The notes under the pieces were generated by a model. The model was not told where the DNA came from. It worked only from the letters and a program-made list of their open reading frames with translations, and made no database searches. This document shows positions 22,420-23,011 of a DNA stretch of 23,011 nucleotides, piece after piece. Position 1 is the first letter of the stretch. Every line of letters starts with the position of its first letter. Both the position numbers and the translations under genes were made by a program. This DNA comes from MGBC131033 sp910585655 (GTDB taxonomy: Bacteria > Bacillota > Clostridia > Lachnospirales > Lachnospiraceae): NCBI GenBank assembly GCA_949502025.1, contig CATBCG010000079.1, positions 1 to 23,011 on the forward strand. The letters are read 5' to 3'.

Positions 22420-22779
22420 TTAATCCCATTCGATTTCTTCGCTCTCTTCCTGGACGATACGATAAAGCTCTTCTTCGTTTTCAATTAGCGATGTGATTAA
22501 CTCGGCGAAGCGTTCCGCCTTTTGTTCGTTTTCCGGCGTCAGGCTATAATAAGCGGCATACATTCCGGCTTCTGGGTCTGGTTCCATTCCTTCTAAAAGG
22601 TCCGGGGCGTTTTTCTTTAGATAATGGGAAAGAAAAGCCTCCCAGTTGTAGCCATTCATATAAGCTTCATCGCAAAGCTCGTTCATCTTTTCTCCGATAG
22701 CGAAAATTTCGTCGTCCTCGATGTAAAAGCAGACCGTGATTCCGCTTTCATACTTTAAAACCTTTACATAATCTGCCAT
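22420..22779 (-). CDS. Imm51-like immunity protein
   Basis: 119 residues from ATG 22779 with AAGGAGG 7 bases upstream. The protein is small, very acidic and soluble. ITVCFYIEDDEIFAIGEKM, YMNGYNWEAFLSHYL and DPEAGMYAAYY match from memory the Imm51 family of polymorphic-toxin immunity proteins (PF15595), with a conserved Trp and the GMY...Y motif. Such proteins neutralise a contact-delivered toxin by direct binding. No toxin gene or secretion gene is in the window, so it may be an orphan immunity gene kept for protection against neighbours, or the toxin lies beyond the right edge. It is followed by the deleted ADP-ribosylglycohydrolase on the same strand. Confidence 0.65.
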   Translation of the reverse strand: MADYVKVLKYESGITVCFYIEDDEIFAIGEKMNELCDEAYMNGYNWEAFLSHYLKKNAPDLLEGMEPDPEAGMYAAYYSLTPENEQKAERFAELITSLIENEEELYRIVQEESEEIEWD

Positions 22780-22843
22780 ATTGGGTTCCTCCTTAGATAA
22801 ATTTAAACATAGAGCGTCTGTTTTTTCTTATTATACGAAATAG

Positions 22844-22977
22844 GTGACATCCTCCCCCGCCTATAGAGGAGGGGGCTTCCTTTCGCAAAAGAGCGAACCG
22901 TCGGTTCTCGTTCGATCGCACTATTGTACGAAGCATAAGCGAGCTATCCCCGTGTGTCCCACGGTTCTATGTGTCAG
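22844..22977 (-). mobile_element. Right end of an IS200/IS605 (TnpB-type) element with omega-RNA-like hairpins
   Basis: Read on the minus strand the segment shows three hairpins: CCGTG/CACGG (22964-22948), GAACC/GGTTC (22907-22895) and a GC-rich imperfect one over 22875-22851, and it ends GGGGGAGGATGTCAC at 22858-22844. A CCCTCC...GGGGGAGGATGTCAC tail is what I recall for right ends of IS200/IS605 elements in Clostridia, where the tnpB 3' end and right end are transcribed as the omega RNA. Sequence just beyond (CTATTTCGTATAATAAG) would be the guide. No other end is visible in the window. Confidence 0.5.
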
Positions 22978-23010
22978 TTATGCCTTTACAAGCCGCATTC
23001 CTTCCTTTCG
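22978..23010 (-). CDS. Possible C-terminus of TnpB (partial)
   Basis: On the minus strand the frame entering from the right edge reads RKEGMRLVKA and stops at TAA (22980-22978), about 135 bases before the element end, the usual distance for a tnpB stop. Only ten residues are visible, so this rests on position more than on sequence; the other two frames also close soon after the edge. Confidence 0.3.
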   Translation of the reverse strand, partial: RKEGMRLVKA

Positions 23011-23011
23011 G

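Noticed and set aside
22811..22820. CGTC motif near the Imm51-like gene as an ECF promoter
   Set aside because: It is on the plus strand, with no plus-strand gene downstream and no AAC -35.

Overview
The window looks like a chromosomal accessory stretch from a low-to-middle GC Firmicute of class Clostridia, most likely a gut Lachnospiraceae member. The reasons are purine-rich AGGAGG-type ribosome binding sites, sigma-A-like promoters, and gene families common in that group: AAA-ATPase-like/PD-(D/E)XK proteins, a DUF3877-like protein, an RsiV-like anti-sigma factor, and a CsoR with a Cys-rich N-terminus. These assignments come from reading motifs in the sequence; no database search was made. 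No rRNA, tRNA or CRISPR array was seen.

Layout. (1) 1-679: the last 35 codons of a serine recombinase run straight into the 3' remnant of an XRE-type membrane regulator, which looks like the junction of an integrated element. (2) 680-5756: an operon behind a strong promoter full of inverted repeats, encoding a long ArsR-type repressor and two ABC exporter half-transporters. A convergent MATE efflux gene follows (5753-7171). (3) 7282-9816: a PII-like protein, a CPA2-type cation/proton antiporter and a DraG-like ADP-ribosylglycohydrolase, tightly packed behind one promoter. (4) 9874-11846: a small unknown ORF and an AAA-ATPase-like/PD-(D/E)XK protein with a strong terminator. (5) 11896-15216: a copper module, csoR-copA. 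The CsoR operator fills the promoter spacer, and the copA 3' end carries a CopZ-like domain with its own ribosome binding site and ATG. (6) 15292-16685: a DUF3877-like gene overlapping a SAM methyltransferase gene. (7) 16750-17375, minus strand: a small protein built on six exact-period 15-residue repeats. (8) 17776-19395: a three-domain GH140-like (DUF5060/DUF4038) glycosidase. (9) 19584-22118: an ECF-type promoter, a membrane-anchored SGNH hydrolase, an ECF sigma factor and an RsiV-like anti-sigma factor, resembling the lysozyme-response SigV system. (10) 22099-23011, minus strand: an internally deleted ADP-ribosylglycohydrolase, an Imm51-like immunity protein, and what looks like the right end of an IS200/IS605 (TnpB) element.

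Working together: most modules concern envelope stress and efflux. These are the ABC pair and MATE pump, copper export, ion/proton exchange, and a probable lysozyme response. Both window edges carry mobile-element material. The least standard parts are the PII-like/antiporter/DraG-like trio, the SGNH-sigma-anti-sigma operon, the nested copZ start, the 15-residue repeat protein, and the decayed immunity locus next to the insertion element end.
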